Shown: positions 42,101 through 46,476 of the stretch, piece after piece
Position numbering within the stretch: position 1 is the stretch's first letter
Layout of the letters: each line of letters opens with the position of its first letter
Origin: a virus
Strand: one strand, 5' to 3'
DNA: 64,000 nucleotides
Virus record (IMG/VR): IMGVR_UViG_3300025131_000014
Span: 1-64,000 of that record
Notes under the pieces: model-generated
Seen by the model: only the letters and a program-made list of their open reading frames with translations
What the model was told of the DNA's origin: nothing
Database searches by the model: none
Made by a program: the position numbers and the translations under genes

Positions 42101-44142
42101 CTAGTTTCTTCATGAGCTGTTAAATCTTTTCGTAACTCAACAAGAGCTTCTTCATTAGAATCCCATTCTGTAAAAACATCCATTAATTCAGAAGAAGTTC
42201 CTTCATATCCAGCATTATCTAGTCTTTCGCGAAGTTCATGCTCAAACTTAGTTATCTGTTCTTCTATGTCTACTATACTATCTTTAGAACTTCGTATTTG
42301 TACTTTTTTCCCAAAAACTAAATGAGCATAGCTCATTGTTTCTTGATCTCCCATCCAGTATCTATCTATTGCCTGGTCATAGTCTCCTTGAAGAGTCTTT
42401 AAGTCATTTATTTTTTGTCTGGCTACCTTTTTATAATAAAGCGGGGAATCTTTATTTGTTTCCATTCCTTCTCTTCCTGCATCTGTTTCTCCATCTTCTC
42501 CTACATTTGTATCATCTATACCTTCTATAGCTTCTAGCATAGTAAGATAAACATCAGGAGTTCCATTTTGAAATGCTGAAAAGACTGCTATATTAGAAAG
42601 TGCTTGCTGTGCTTTGGTTATTTTATCCTGATTTCCTTCTGCTACGCCTTCTTCAAGATTAGTATATACTGTACTCAGCTCTTCTCCTTTCTCAATAAGT
42701 TGTCCCAATTCTTTTTGATATGCTTCAGCGATCAGTTCATTTTTAGACTTTAAAGGTTCTAGTCCTTGTTTAGCTCTTTTTATATTCTTATATGTGTGTG
42801 CTACATTATCTATTCCTCCTAAAACCATTGTATTACCCACTCCCCCTAAAAAGCCTAAAGTCATAGCTAAGGTTCCTTCGGGAGATGTAAATGCTTCTGC
42901 TATTCTATCTCCAAATCCAGTATCTTTTTCCCATGCTTGTAAAGTTCCTAAGTTTTTTCTTCCTGTAAATTCTCCTTCTTTTTGAGATATTTCATTTACT
43001 AACTCCTCAGCTGACTCAAATCCTCCTTCTTTTACAAGTCTTCCCATTTGTTTCCAACCTCCTTGCTTTAGAACTTTAGGTTCAAGTTTTAATCTTTTAT
43101 ACCAGTCTGTAAATGTTTCTTTGGTTCCGTTATCTAATGTTTTTAAATTAAACTGTTTAAACATCCCACCTTTCATTGCTTTAGTGGATTTAAAAAGTGC
43201 TCCTACTGCTGTATAGTTCAAAGCAGTATTAAACATGTTCATTCTTACTGTAGTAGCAGCAGCATTAGACGCTTCTTTTTGAGCTGTTTCTTTGTCTTTG
43301 CCAATTTGAATTCCTTCCTTATATACAGTGTCATATACATTTACACCTACCATTATTCCTTCTGTATAGGCTAAACTAGCTGCTGTCATTAATTGGGCAC
43401 CTTGATCGAGTCTTCTTCCCACAAGACCTGCATTTGCTGCAGCTTTAACTCCAAGTTTTCCTTTAGATACAGCACTAGCTAGATGTTTTGCTCCTGCTTT
43501 TAAGCCTGTGCCTACCCCAAAACCTGTTATACCAAACTCTACAATACTTTCTACAAGTCCTCCAAAGTTATTTATCCACCATGCAGAGTCTGAAGGATCC
43601 CACACTTGACTTGGGGAAGTTCTATATATTGGATCCCAAGCTTTCATTCCTTCGCTTCCTTTTCTCATTGACTCTGATAACCAGTTATCGTAATCTGTGT
43701 CGATAATATTCATCATTCCTAGGTAGTTCTGATAATCTCCTATATAACCTACTGTTTCAAGAAGCCCCATAGCTATATTAGGGAGTAATTGATAAGTAAA
43801 CTTTCCTAGTTGTGCTCCACCGCTTTGCCTTTCTGCCCTTAATCTATTAACTGCTGCTACATCTGGATTTCTAAGGTCTGTTCTAATTGTAGTCATGTAA
43901 TCTTCATAACTTTCAAAGTTATCAAGACCTACCATCTTTAAAGTTGTGAGATCATGTCCTTCTGCAGGAGCAGGCAGACCTTTTCTTTTATCATCTCCTA
44001 TTTGTTTTACTTCACTAAGAATTGAAGATAGGTTAGACTTTCTTGGACTTTCTGGGGGATTAACTGTTTTTACATTTCCCTGCTTTGGAGTTTCACTTGA
44101 TAGTCCTGTTTGGACATCAATTATTTCTGCGAGTTTAGCCAT
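24199..44142 (-). CDS. Giant virion RNA polymerase polyprotein, 6647 aa
   Basis: One uninterrupted frame of 19.9 kb. GSDFDVDKL (Asp3090, Asp3092, Asp3094) is the metal-binding motif of the crAss-like/YonO single-chain RNA polymerases, preceded by the typical FRIPFQ...GFLPEYMGDL..VPDE context from about residue 3049. In crAss-like phages this polymerase is packaged and injected to transcribe early genes. Further C-terminal lie a zincin-like HELTH, macro-like, NADAR, possible ART-like and 2H-like domains, a coiled coil (about 5480-5600) and a hydrophobic segment (about 6515-6534). The N-terminus has Gly/Ala-rich amphipathic stretches. It may be cleaved into parts. Remarkable length for any phage protein. 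Confidence 0.9.
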   Translation of the reverse strand: MAKLAEIIDVQTGLSSETPKQGNVKTVNPPESPRKSNLSSILSEVKQIGDDKRKGLPAPAEGHDLTTLKMVGLDNFESYEDYMTTIRTDLRNPDVAAVNRLRAERQSGGAQLGKFTYQLLPNIAMGLLETVGYIGDYQNYLGMMNIIDTDYDNWLSESMRKGSEGMKAWDPIYRTSPSQVWDPSDSAWWINNFGGLVESIVEFGITGFGVGTGLKAGAKHLASAVSKGKLGVKAAANAGLVGRRLDQGAQLMTAASLAYTEGIMVGVNVYDTVYKEGIQIGKDKETAQKEASNAAATTVRMNMFNTALNYTAVGALFKSTKAMKGGMFKQFNLKTLDNGTKETFTDWYKRLKLEPKVLKQGGWKQMGRLVKEGGFESAEELVNEISQKEGEFTGRKNLGTLQAWEKDTGFGDRIAEAFTSPEGTLAMTLGFLGGVGNTMVLGGIDNVAHTYKNIKRAKQGLEPLKSKNELIAEAYQKELGQLIEKGEELSTVYTNLEEGVAEGNQDKITKAQQALSNIAVFSAFQNGTPDVYLTMLEAIEGIDDTNVGEDGETDAGREGMETNKDSPLYYKKVARQKINDLKTLQGDYDQAIDRYWMGDQETMSYAHLVFGKKVQIRSSKDSIVDIEEQITKFEHELRERLDNAGYEGTSSELMDVFTEWDSNEEALVELRKDLTAHEETRSEDGSTYRKDGGKARKDVRIKHGLRINESGAKTLKHIQDKIDKGTENAEKHAGVIMDVFKNYAAKILEAEKDPVEADALLKELDPESLGAVHKLYKIFQSKTEGWEKGESKQLLDAMKGFKEFAQLTGEEYTGIVHGKALVKAQKLGIEVLQKEYDEMTVPGAMEKYLEKQRKEKLESAKKEGAQTAKDTANKVQKTNKAAADNTPDPKDNPNVTPKFTPKEKTDYKDAEKGSTGDGNLTKEDIDNHETNNLNESEEINQLTKAETGQEQTGTLKVSSLSMAYLAREFKEVVDDNGDVRTIRTVSTGDQKSSTLHNDIESHTRFQVGDTFTVEVDPAADSVPITSTIINDKGQREEMTFGEWKAKENPTEEEIRMRTPLVIKNKNGEPVAYIHDAGTAYTLKDGKLKVEVDSNGVPLANFVFRRVVNWTGRKLDIDNWAIQTKRLQDFRNAAFDAFEKKEGVEIEIRKKGIGHLIFNKKDEHTGRYKETQLGDVVGPSAKLGVSVNGILMRGESPFEQNSLEYVKNGKDLANGAVYIVLPTPQDKQSFAAYVRAPQLNEIQNLITKGKVAVDGTAYANTIAKAIEIFMLAGHMGAENIGEENEKIVKGIKAMTQIDILNSPDALKEFVQLYVVDHAFTTEDGNAERGERAKTGYGQFHIRTDNEGNLLTVRFTIKDVWAKPMNFLSLEHFHEKKDKLVEALNNSQFAVNYKKLGEDKNITVPILTQKENGEYVIDSIEGKASNNNETTGYETFVKKNLLSKFRGEEVTLSDGTKEWIYFDQPTVEYQQIGVVEQETNQERSDELGVEEDILNELFGPQPDFMEDLEKTKEEEEEEDEDDYGQESGDGGILDGIEGNDDITPLDIWGDSLENVDEMPAKQEPTKKLDELIEKLLPGIKNKDLTGDELIAGSDSVYAYVLNHYDTLANSNKNIKASQLYDYALQRLKEDEGLYKKIVKGLKNGKTFSLEGMKQELEAAKERPGETKKRKEIRIRNIINRFQSKLIKNVAGATDIEANQERAKKFRALINNFDAIQKVVNEKLGRIGIKIQDSGVVEYLYDLEEGVQEEKDETYIEDGITENYSSKAKLRTDSKKTAPWQIRLILSRLSKITGVEKVNGKVKYIKEKNYLGLDTFVNYEDLYNNLLNILVGTPEDFNSIVRVLKEYALDTGNAQIGALVNYLMHLDKDKNVKNPNQLKSQFVIAFPSKAEVTRVVAQFTPNRNVDGSNKGSKILTFSGDTQNDVNLLVEKWQQNLLSNMEENGLIDLIGGKAYISKDKAKAIYDEYVRLSNEALQSLRQKKGEEYDAQKAQIEVAAKTQEILQLLGIELSAKTALKLVMSPKTTLGRLNQIGGTIDSPTALLHSGGQGRFIKHLFETLLVKPTVIRGSLVLYKGQEYTVKEVKGDKVKLVSHWIAKKNVEPVISFESKNPFRDLTEGQIARIRALAKADVKIGGVSMGTGTRDVTNQLLYKYSDLSKFTEQAKVLLLADSYEPKEKESQPQEIERAAQYVNTLSKMAFQWNSEWLGAFNRLTLGEKITPDMLPPGLNEQEKQIITDIYNKRQGRYINGQSLRNTFRVEIADGISHGIRRGTAAALEQMTPKEMEIYKIGLFQNHGNQTRAKYLYMTPSEHTVIPIIHALRKQVKIAWNEVKDVEEIAGLEEEALDALYDIYEAEMLRIKSFQTLSEKERNKVNSYKDGGDKFIMFPFLNKEQLEENQSDITTSIWDGEGNIIIPLGEEQKASIKSVIARNIIAAINEQVKDWQTMGMFKRTSKEKNGQITYIWEMTGFSEKYMNSLNNRETLGGNTNTPGFTVDTINRRKIKAAAADYVVNYMFAHKEMFQVMSGDPAFYYKKAKKGTFQDTLINTFANLNKRLSEVRASGTKGYWHNPAIINSSVHHRRANHFNIVIANDRDVASKNLAQMTAMSKKLGKAYGANTGFESTDAQMLTTMGEYLTDLMAYGKISDTDFQVLTDKYEKQLAALKKIIAAKKAGDKTAETQARGELEKSKYTDMEMKDVILQPLKPVYTGFKMEQTTRAAITMYLKTSAFPLVPQVVEGLEIENVLLGLEDAGGDALIYVSGVKTGAQGVETIFDKEGNMLSDLKFKNVLSLDRSGYKIQQENPYKGAKEVIREATQGQKMLFENLFGKSKNGTDFDYLRTKFGEVQIKILEKKYNEFLTSVKAVKVKKEIEVEPDVWKEVETIQITDLRKLRKILVEEAMDRGYPLNDLMALGLTDGYTQFELPLGFHMSSFRMEPLVLSLIKNKILKSTLPGNAYIQGSNVGFKGVRGFNELSNSHKSDIVWTPGYNPEDGLNYMLTKDNKVQKAQILVPWTVKDGNGKILRISDYTKKDENGKVVFDSDKVSGDVLDLFGFRIPFQGHSSMAGFEIVGFLPEYMGDLAIVPDEIVTQMGSDFDVDKLRTYKYWTWVTKDGRIVKYASKEHAEDLLIKKEEKRKKAEEEGKTIDEAIKNIDELEAELRESMKGLQNQVIEIYNEVMSTPEAVIKGLTPLDEGKIRIGEIGLELEALKNKNEALPNFITPKAQRDFFFINKDGQTGMGVFSLFNTYLALAQTVDTQFKQVITDPENSKRKLLVPLQIKFKSDDGKEIYEGNKVSDVKLVSRKGTKNDVSSGFQSASMDNGNDQDLHKLNMSGSTFGIALAMISQGFDERYVGTFANQEAVHMWVKAYTTKISKVTEDIIMGRVKASEEAFNEVKEMIKKNGQITEDTDKLYPQDYLDDTFSLKEMKEMIGTAPENKGDNYWNDQLKILEALNVIQTMGEDISAAQNVTNTNQPLRHPGKTMLNALELKQKLVDVMDGEGITYLKGTEQIIGELNQQPNGDVFIFNPNGLIGASAMYGEVLATQLFKELYPYESPVFMQATNSIGELGGIASMNIDRKAEIFTDLKQYLNSLVFDQLFPDESLEDLRKRLLYDEVKERKEEEGKTTIVLARNSLARRVKALQQTEWGKRSKLLKRLYPRLSEDIGNTPSRLEYMASGNEKIEEPDLVREFFAWSQTDQKVPYTDGAEATVSLKKLAYDLIKYTYATGGTQSPRNFFRLIPYPVMMDLGYPEAIRSVASNVALLDTFILGQPLTNPFYYKNPTNFTRQYFQHKPYRTTKISSFDKKNQIKGKEYIKLKGTTAGQSIDGEIPTENEKFITTIEGLGNLGPGKFYAHFLSFRNNETNRWELYEKMGEEKEEGTLGYTVYRRISTLGTRQESEYNPNDPIAISLNTENLPEEIVELSGENTIPPPNTFNSGLKLVGDNLGKDPSEDPSITEVTKGIKNQKEQIIEMLEDIRFNSNSDYHKKMATAYKEVIETLPQNIKVTIKINGTKGPISSGVFRSSFNDQGEYTLAEVSFKREDTGWTSELAPENQRYLEETIIIHELTHFLTLAAINQVRKGIASPETKKIVNQLIKLATHTKDALIAASPDTRVLQGEDTTEEVVTLAQLFGKDGVTEADFIRVKEKSINNQTLTWAESTYIYPLVSINHPVNEFTAGISASKGLRTFMLSHKIPKGYEEGKNIWEKLLSLLADLVGSLKKDNPLAETFEDKSLYEAALNQTLNLVGAQKEFYKDAADIVEDSEFVDRVVTPDLYLGTYPEKTIKNIWDNTYQLKINLRSGLHGKARIERYGQAERDGGVGAVGGTGRTGKFYDAIPLTLEELEAYNNILRDTGYQGGEKEFKERMIEFQRAIADRLNKEYGFNDPTIVPEDSDIEVKEEVAQYYEGDITPEENTIFVFGSNPEGRHGAGAAKKAKDKFGAKYGQGEGLQGNAYALPTKDLRVKENKGLKSISPQQITESIKSLYETARANPNKQFKVAYRNTTKASLNGYTGLEMIDMFNAAGPIPSNIIFSKEWFNTGKLNIGPAQQTSEVEKKGTINVYWGQAESEYSTKILSNLAPREFTWKGREYGSVEHAYQSNKSGTFDQATYNKYVGIGGYGKKIRGKGTVAQMKKTDSLGLMKQLVVESFKQNSNSEAAKKLMQYESFTHNTNQLIDQAFLEGLILAQQELESTQPTQQSSGVKGVKVKKTENIKKGDIEEVPAITEEEKQVRYNQNPKEIAQKQKKVYRGVSLESQYKIDKNGDLTIFAQDNFGGKTTGVSLTPYLDTALDYATRSKSGTSKRVADKGKIIEITDEEIIKQLKFEAWDEIVSKKEIKIKKGKYTIKEYKYEKDKDLVQYERVIGDYVKGKLKEYKDMSIESLIAAKFNNEAQGEIIEHRGTWDEGVGRAAPGASQMIVEEFGGQPDLSVGRIIIDALIAKKFKEEFDSDNKKLEEYLKTKGTEYDGKFIPGEYFQNAYIPSGSWIHYTELAPKYKSSEDIEKPISRLNKYLDMTKRAEEWDSVYDPTPKDTLLNKTYTNAEGQRIEERLPKEIEVTDKYGEKITLKTEYVLIAAENKNKFQLNVGNIISALPIYKEPKEKWPTEWEALLTHIDEFYGEGMYTYMRTFSSLGRANKTPVNKQIVDILEWPEVGAVSDAFDYMDAVLAEYLDREREAGETIKNPITLEQWATKELNKNVTYKNLDQGILPFKELKADDPISDAGIDGNMMGDDFLDAAWGKDDMPKKEAPISLGELKKDALYAAVFISKKVHKTLLETFPAKHKNVHMHHSTIQFMPDQDLINSLPYTQEIPLTVIATVEDEKGQALIIENPQSKVKHPHITVSTIEGVGPKYSNELIKKAIKEGTVNKLATPIVVTGKIGIATKKGEVFYAQKPKAKEVPIRNLSLYNIEKGYGLLNRHGGKKLFTLITTANSRAEQIEAENPGVTAKVFPDSNRGYIIVVTDERPEGDYSTDAMPQKQRKKKRELDSATQIIINSLNNQIKNLERSITRASSLENKGEDPVAPLEARIAKIKEQRDDLLREQTSVETLKIAKEQLDWADKVLHKGGNLSELDSVIKIIKSWKGVMNRVTRETQFHGYNFGDIASQLQDLETRWTHGAREIIGKMVNSSAGLDLAMKDIFGPQFDTGAFAAQTRGAFSSQVPIVRIVDKWLQQAIIKASNEFEGHVKDINVAIEKLNIGPGNIKEKFDKLAQKDENGELTGNLLSRINRSYFQKLWEKRNHINSVKGVGPSNAAYKKHMLWQKENIVAIDIGMLIDGKEIYDPRKTDLGIEQAPTTAQQRKEYREQLIEKLVDGNEERREVATEMIDALLTEQKTLFNKFVENRTEIIEDLKVISVDKDGNFDLRAYEAARDKWDVQNSPFIYNELFNSLTSGGKIPSGAVLKYNFASRYVPSVPAAKHWNKEFEEVMKVPELKEFYDFYVNSMEKFWAYLPDNSDIKKNRIPDLVKDLTEKYSDSALRGIISGANNSMVSLLTDSVEAEIEYGTIETATGQAMPSIPLWMTGETLMPNQKSYDLGKILKAFAAMATNYRHKARVEPQVLLANRLLGTIKAATKTQSGKKQKQGTEGDLMQAEKGLVRAKAQLQYTIEALLYGMTKEPGTPVKILGKQKGFMGNEAKQQFEVIKDAVETFQKDLANDIPYTEAYDNYKNSLKPLPKKVKSFIYAELNKEEKFRKTNKKGDPMLDITDENREAYEDALKTFFQRPVTGQSIGNALITYTQALGMGFNWFSATANLVFGTSAVFRHAAGKSEFTPGNARKAFTTMMGSTINGGKYAPTQLGKKVRALMANFDGLAQVVESMYGSEDSRSGNWLYLLQERSEFFVYGQILVAMMHFNKVKNNQGEEKPLWDAFDENGEWNAKEFPLQNNEGWDKFSDTEEGSAAWLKFKMKFDVTARRIHGNYDRKSPILGKKHVLGRMLFQFRSWVPELWFDRWEDQRWDEALERYTKGTWRSYGTALEKSGAMGFATLMAKQFGLQLIGKDASEFENLDEVDKINMRKNMAEIYFVAALAIALFLLGQIEFEDEDEEEQLYMNMGMTLLLNTFTRVNTEVTFFINPDAMLQMTKGNPAPAIGTLSDILVDMPKAIIQQLMGEGQYKAGVRKGHNKLLKETLELIPLGNQYYKFHYMTHTKMAN
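24541..24600 (-). other. Hydrophobic segment near C-terminus of giant protein
   Basis: IYFVAALAIALFLLGQIEF (about residues 6515-6534), followed by an acidic run EDEDEEEQ, is a likely membrane segment. It fits a role in crossing or anchoring at the host membrane during ejection. Confidence 0.55.
28080..28400 (-). other. 2H-phosphoesterase-like domain in giant protein
   Basis: Two H-x-S/T-h motifs about 50 residues apart, HHSTIQF (about 5282) and HPHITVS (about 5331), within an alpha/beta stretch, match the 2H (LigT/Acb1-type) phosphoesterase layout. Members open cyclic phosphates; phage Acb1 degrades CBASS signals. The specific substrate cannot be told from sequence. Confidence 0.6.
29460..29935 (-). 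other. Possible ADP-ribosyltransferase-like domain in giant protein
   Basis: KVYRGVSL (Arg near 4743), then FGGKTTGVSLTPYLDTALDY (about 4765-4785), then a Glu-containing QGEIIEH (about 4880) follow the R - S/T-x-S - E order of ART folds. Spacing is plausible, but residue conservation is weak. Confidence 0.35.
30085..30490 (-). other. NADAR domain in giant protein
   Basis: LSNLAPREFTWKGREYGSVE followed by HAYQSNK (about 4565-4592) is the signature of the NADAR/YbiA family, which acts on ADP-ribose or NAD-derived groups; some members remove ADP-ribose from DNA guanines. The C-terminal helical part of the family is also recognisable. Confidence 0.7.
30520..30915 (-). other. Macro-like ADP-ribose-binding domain in giant protein
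   Basis: FVFGSNPEGRHGAGAAKKAK (about 4413-4432), then YGQGEGLQGNAYALPTKD (about 4438-4455), then a VAYRNTTK strand. This matches a macro-like family found in phage and bacterial proteins. It lies directly before the NADAR domain. Confidence 0.6.
31620..31990 (-). other. Zincin-like metalloprotease site in giant protein
   Basis: IIIHELTHFLTLAAI carries HExxH at residues 4060-4064. A Glu about 105 residues on (VNEFTAGISAS, near 4170) could be the third zinc ligand. It may process the polyprotein or cut a host protein. Confidence 0.55.
34730..36600 (-). other. RNA polymerase core region of giant protein
   Basis: Spans GDPAFYYKK (about 2521), NFNIVIANDRDVASKN (about 2583), FRIPFQGHSSMAGFE (3049 on) and the catalytic GSDFDVDKL at 3088-3096. 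These are the landmarks of crAss-type DFDxD polymerases. The limits given are approximate. Confidence 0.8.
39322..39348 (+). repeat. 27-nt segment shared with primase leader (copy 2)
   Basis: Lies inside the giant gene, where the - strand codes for LNHYDTLAN (about residues 1599-1607). It matches 13174-13200 at 26 of 27 positions. In the mRNA an ATTA/TAAT mini-stem frames the same 12-nt loop, so a loop-loop contact with the early RNA is possible. Confidence 0.9.
39591..39614 (+). repeat. TTC trinucleotide run (poly-Glu in giant protein)
   Basis: (TTC)n codes on the - strand for a run of Glu flanked by Asp in the acidic linker near residue 1510-1520. Possible slippage site; part of an acidic hinge between giant-protein regions. 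Confidence 0.7.
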
Positions 44143-44151
44143 TTAGTTCTA

Positions 44152-46476
44152 TTATTGTATTTTTATAAAGCGATCACTAATAGGATCATATCCTGTTCCT
44201 GTTTGAGCTGCTCTTTGCTCTTTCCACATTAACCAAGCTATTTTAGTTAATCCATCTGCATCTAAATCATCTTCTTGGGTTTCATCTGTTATCAGTTGTC
44301 CTTCTGGAGTAACTGTTGTTAGTTTTACAGGTTCCCAGTTACCTGGAGAAGCTTCATGCAATAATGTATAGTGGATCTTTCTGTTAGGTGCTATTGCATG
44401 TAGTCTTAATTTTTGTTCATACCCTGGAACAGTATTTACAATTCCTTCATTTCCTGCACTTTTTATTCTTGCCACTACACTTGGAGTTTGTAGTAGTCCT
44501 GTTGCTTCTAAGTTTTTCTTTATGGGATTAGCAGCAACTCTTTCTCCAAGTCTTATTTGTGATGAATTTTTATTCATTTGTCCAGCAGTTATTACTGATT
44601 CTGAAAGTAATCTGGATTCTTCATCTGTTTCAGCAAGATATTCAAAAGGTTTGCTTATTACTTCTTTTCCATCTTTATCATAAGCACTTATCCACATTAC
44701 AGGATTACCATTTGCACTTGCTCCATCTGTAAAGTCTACTCTTATCTTACTTCGATCAACCTTAGTACCTCCATCGGTTTTAGCTTCTAAGAAATCTCCT
44801 AATGTTTCTCCCCCTTCCAATGATTTGAATATAGTTGCACTACTTTGTGCATTATCTTGAATCAAGTCTCTCATTCTTCCTAGTTTAGAGGCAGATGAAG
44901 GATTTATAATTGTTACATTAGAAGCAAGTCCTTCTTCTTCCATTGCAAAATCTCCAAAGTCTGAAACTACTTCATCATATAGCATTTGCATTTGGAAACG
45001 AGCATCTGCGTGTCCAAATTGTCCTTCTCCTGTGCCTTCTCCAGGATATACTTGTTTTCTTCCCCATGGAGTTGCAATTCCTCCTGTAGGATTTCTAAAG
45101 CCTAAAAAGTCAGTAACTGTGTCCCATACAGATCCTGCGGCACTTGAAGGATCGATTTTAAATTTATTTTGAACTATTGCCTCTTCTAAATCTCTAGCAT
45201 TATTGATCTGTATTACTTGTTTCTTTCCATTTTCATCTTCAAAAGTCATTTGTCCATCATTTCCTATCCATTTATCAACTTTAAGATCAGCATACTTATC
45301 ATACCAGTAATCAGGATTTTTAGCTCTTTGGGCTTCACTTACTCCCTGTAAAAATTGGTCAGTTTGTTGTAATTGTTGTATTAGTCCTTCATACTCATTA
45401 TAGAGTTCTCTTGCTCCTATATTATCTTGATTATCTCTTTTCCATTTTGCGATATCAGCACTCTTATTATCTAAATCAAGTCCCGCTTCTTTTAACTTGT
45501 TTTTTGTTTGTCTTAATAGAAGGTCATTTGATCTTCTTGTATTAAAAGCTGTTGATACATCTGTTCCTGATATTTTATGTATGGGTGAAGTAGCCATAGT
45601 CATCTCACCTGCTCCTTTTATTCTTTCTGCATAATCTGGATCTGCACCTACATTTCCTATTTCTCTATCATTTCTTGTAAAAGGAGCTGCAATATCCTGA
45701 GATCTTCCTACTACATATTCTTCAAATGTGTCAAGACTTTCAGGCATTTCTTTTCCTGCTCGAGCATGTTGATCTTTTGCAACTAAGTACTCATCTTCAA
45801 GTGCAGCTCTTGCCATTGAAGACATTCCTGAATACATTGCGTCTCTTACTCTTGCAAGACTTGTATCAGTTTTCTTTATAGTATATCTGTATTTACCGTC
45901 TTCTTGTATTTCTCCTGTTCTTATATAAGGTTTTATTTTATCTCCTATATCTCTTAGTTCTTTTTGATAGTCATAATAGCCTGATACTCCTGACCAGGTA
46001 GCATCTCTATCATATTCACCTTTTTTATTATAATCTCTTATACTATGATCGAAGAAATAGCTTTGTTCAGGAGTAATTTTTCCATTCTTTTTCTTCATTT
46101 CTTTAAGCTCTTTCAATGCTGATTGGTATTGTCCATATCTTTGAGTAATGGCTTGTACGTCTTCGTCTCTTGCAAATCCAGTTATATAATTATTGATATC
46201 GTTAATAGCATCTCCTTTAGTAAGATCTTCTTGGGACATTGTTTGGACAAATTTATTAAATTCTTCCATTTTTTCTGCTCTTAACTTTTCATCTGGTCCA
46301 GCTCCAGGAGTAGCTTGGAACATTTCATCCATTTTTGCTTCAGAATCTCTTAAGGTCTTTATAGATTGTGCTTGTCGTTGCTCTTTCATTTGCATAGCCT
46401 GAAAAAGCTCCTGGAAAGGGAGCTTGTAACTATAGTCAATGATAGGTGCTACTGGATGTCTGTAATATCTTCCCAT
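44152..46476 (-). CDS. Cargo-like virion protein, 774 aa
   Basis: Long helical protein starting MGRYYRHPVAPIIDYSYKLP. Rich in Gln/Lys/Glu, with possible coiled coil in the first 150 residues. It lies nine bases upstream of the giant polymerase gene, where crAss-like phages encode proteins packaged in the tail or capsid and ejected with the polymerase. No enzymatic motif seen. Virion role is inferred from place and composition. Confidence 0.75.
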   Translation of the reverse strand: MGRYYRHPVAPIIDYSYKLPFQELFQAMQMKEQRQAQSIKTLRDSEAKMDEMFQATPGAGPDEKLRAEKMEEFNKFVQTMSQEDLTKGDAINDINNYITGFARDEDVQAITQRYGQYQSALKELKEMKKKNGKITPEQSYFFDHSIRDYNKKGEYDRDATWSGVSGYYDYQKELRDIGDKIKPYIRTGEIQEDGKYRYTIKKTDTSLARVRDAMYSGMSSMARAALEDEYLVAKDQHARAGKEMPESLDTFEEYVVGRSQDIAAPFTRNDREIGNVGADPDYAERIKGAGEMTMATSPIHKISGTDVSTAFNTRRSNDLLLRQTKNKLKEAGLDLDNKSADIAKWKRDNQDNIGARELYNEYEGLIQQLQQTDQFLQGVSEAQRAKNPDYWYDKYADLKVDKWIGNDGQMTFEDENGKKQVIQINNARDLEEAIVQNKFKIDPSSAAGSVWDTVTDFLGFRNPTGGIATPWGRKQVYPGEGTGEGQFGHADARFQMQMLYDEVVSDFGDFAMEEEGLASNVTIINPSSASKLGRMRDLIQDNAQSSATIFKSLEGGETLGDFLEAKTDGGTKVDRSKIRVDFTDGASANGNPVMWISAYDKDGKEVISKPFEYLAETDEESRLLSESVITAGQMNKNSSQIRLGERVAANPIKKNLEATGLLQTPSVVARIKSAGNEGIVNTVPGYEQKLRLHAIAPNRKIHYTLLHEASPGNWEPVKLTTVTPEGQLITDETQEDDLDADGLTKIAWLMWKEQRAAQTGTGYDPISDRFIKIQ

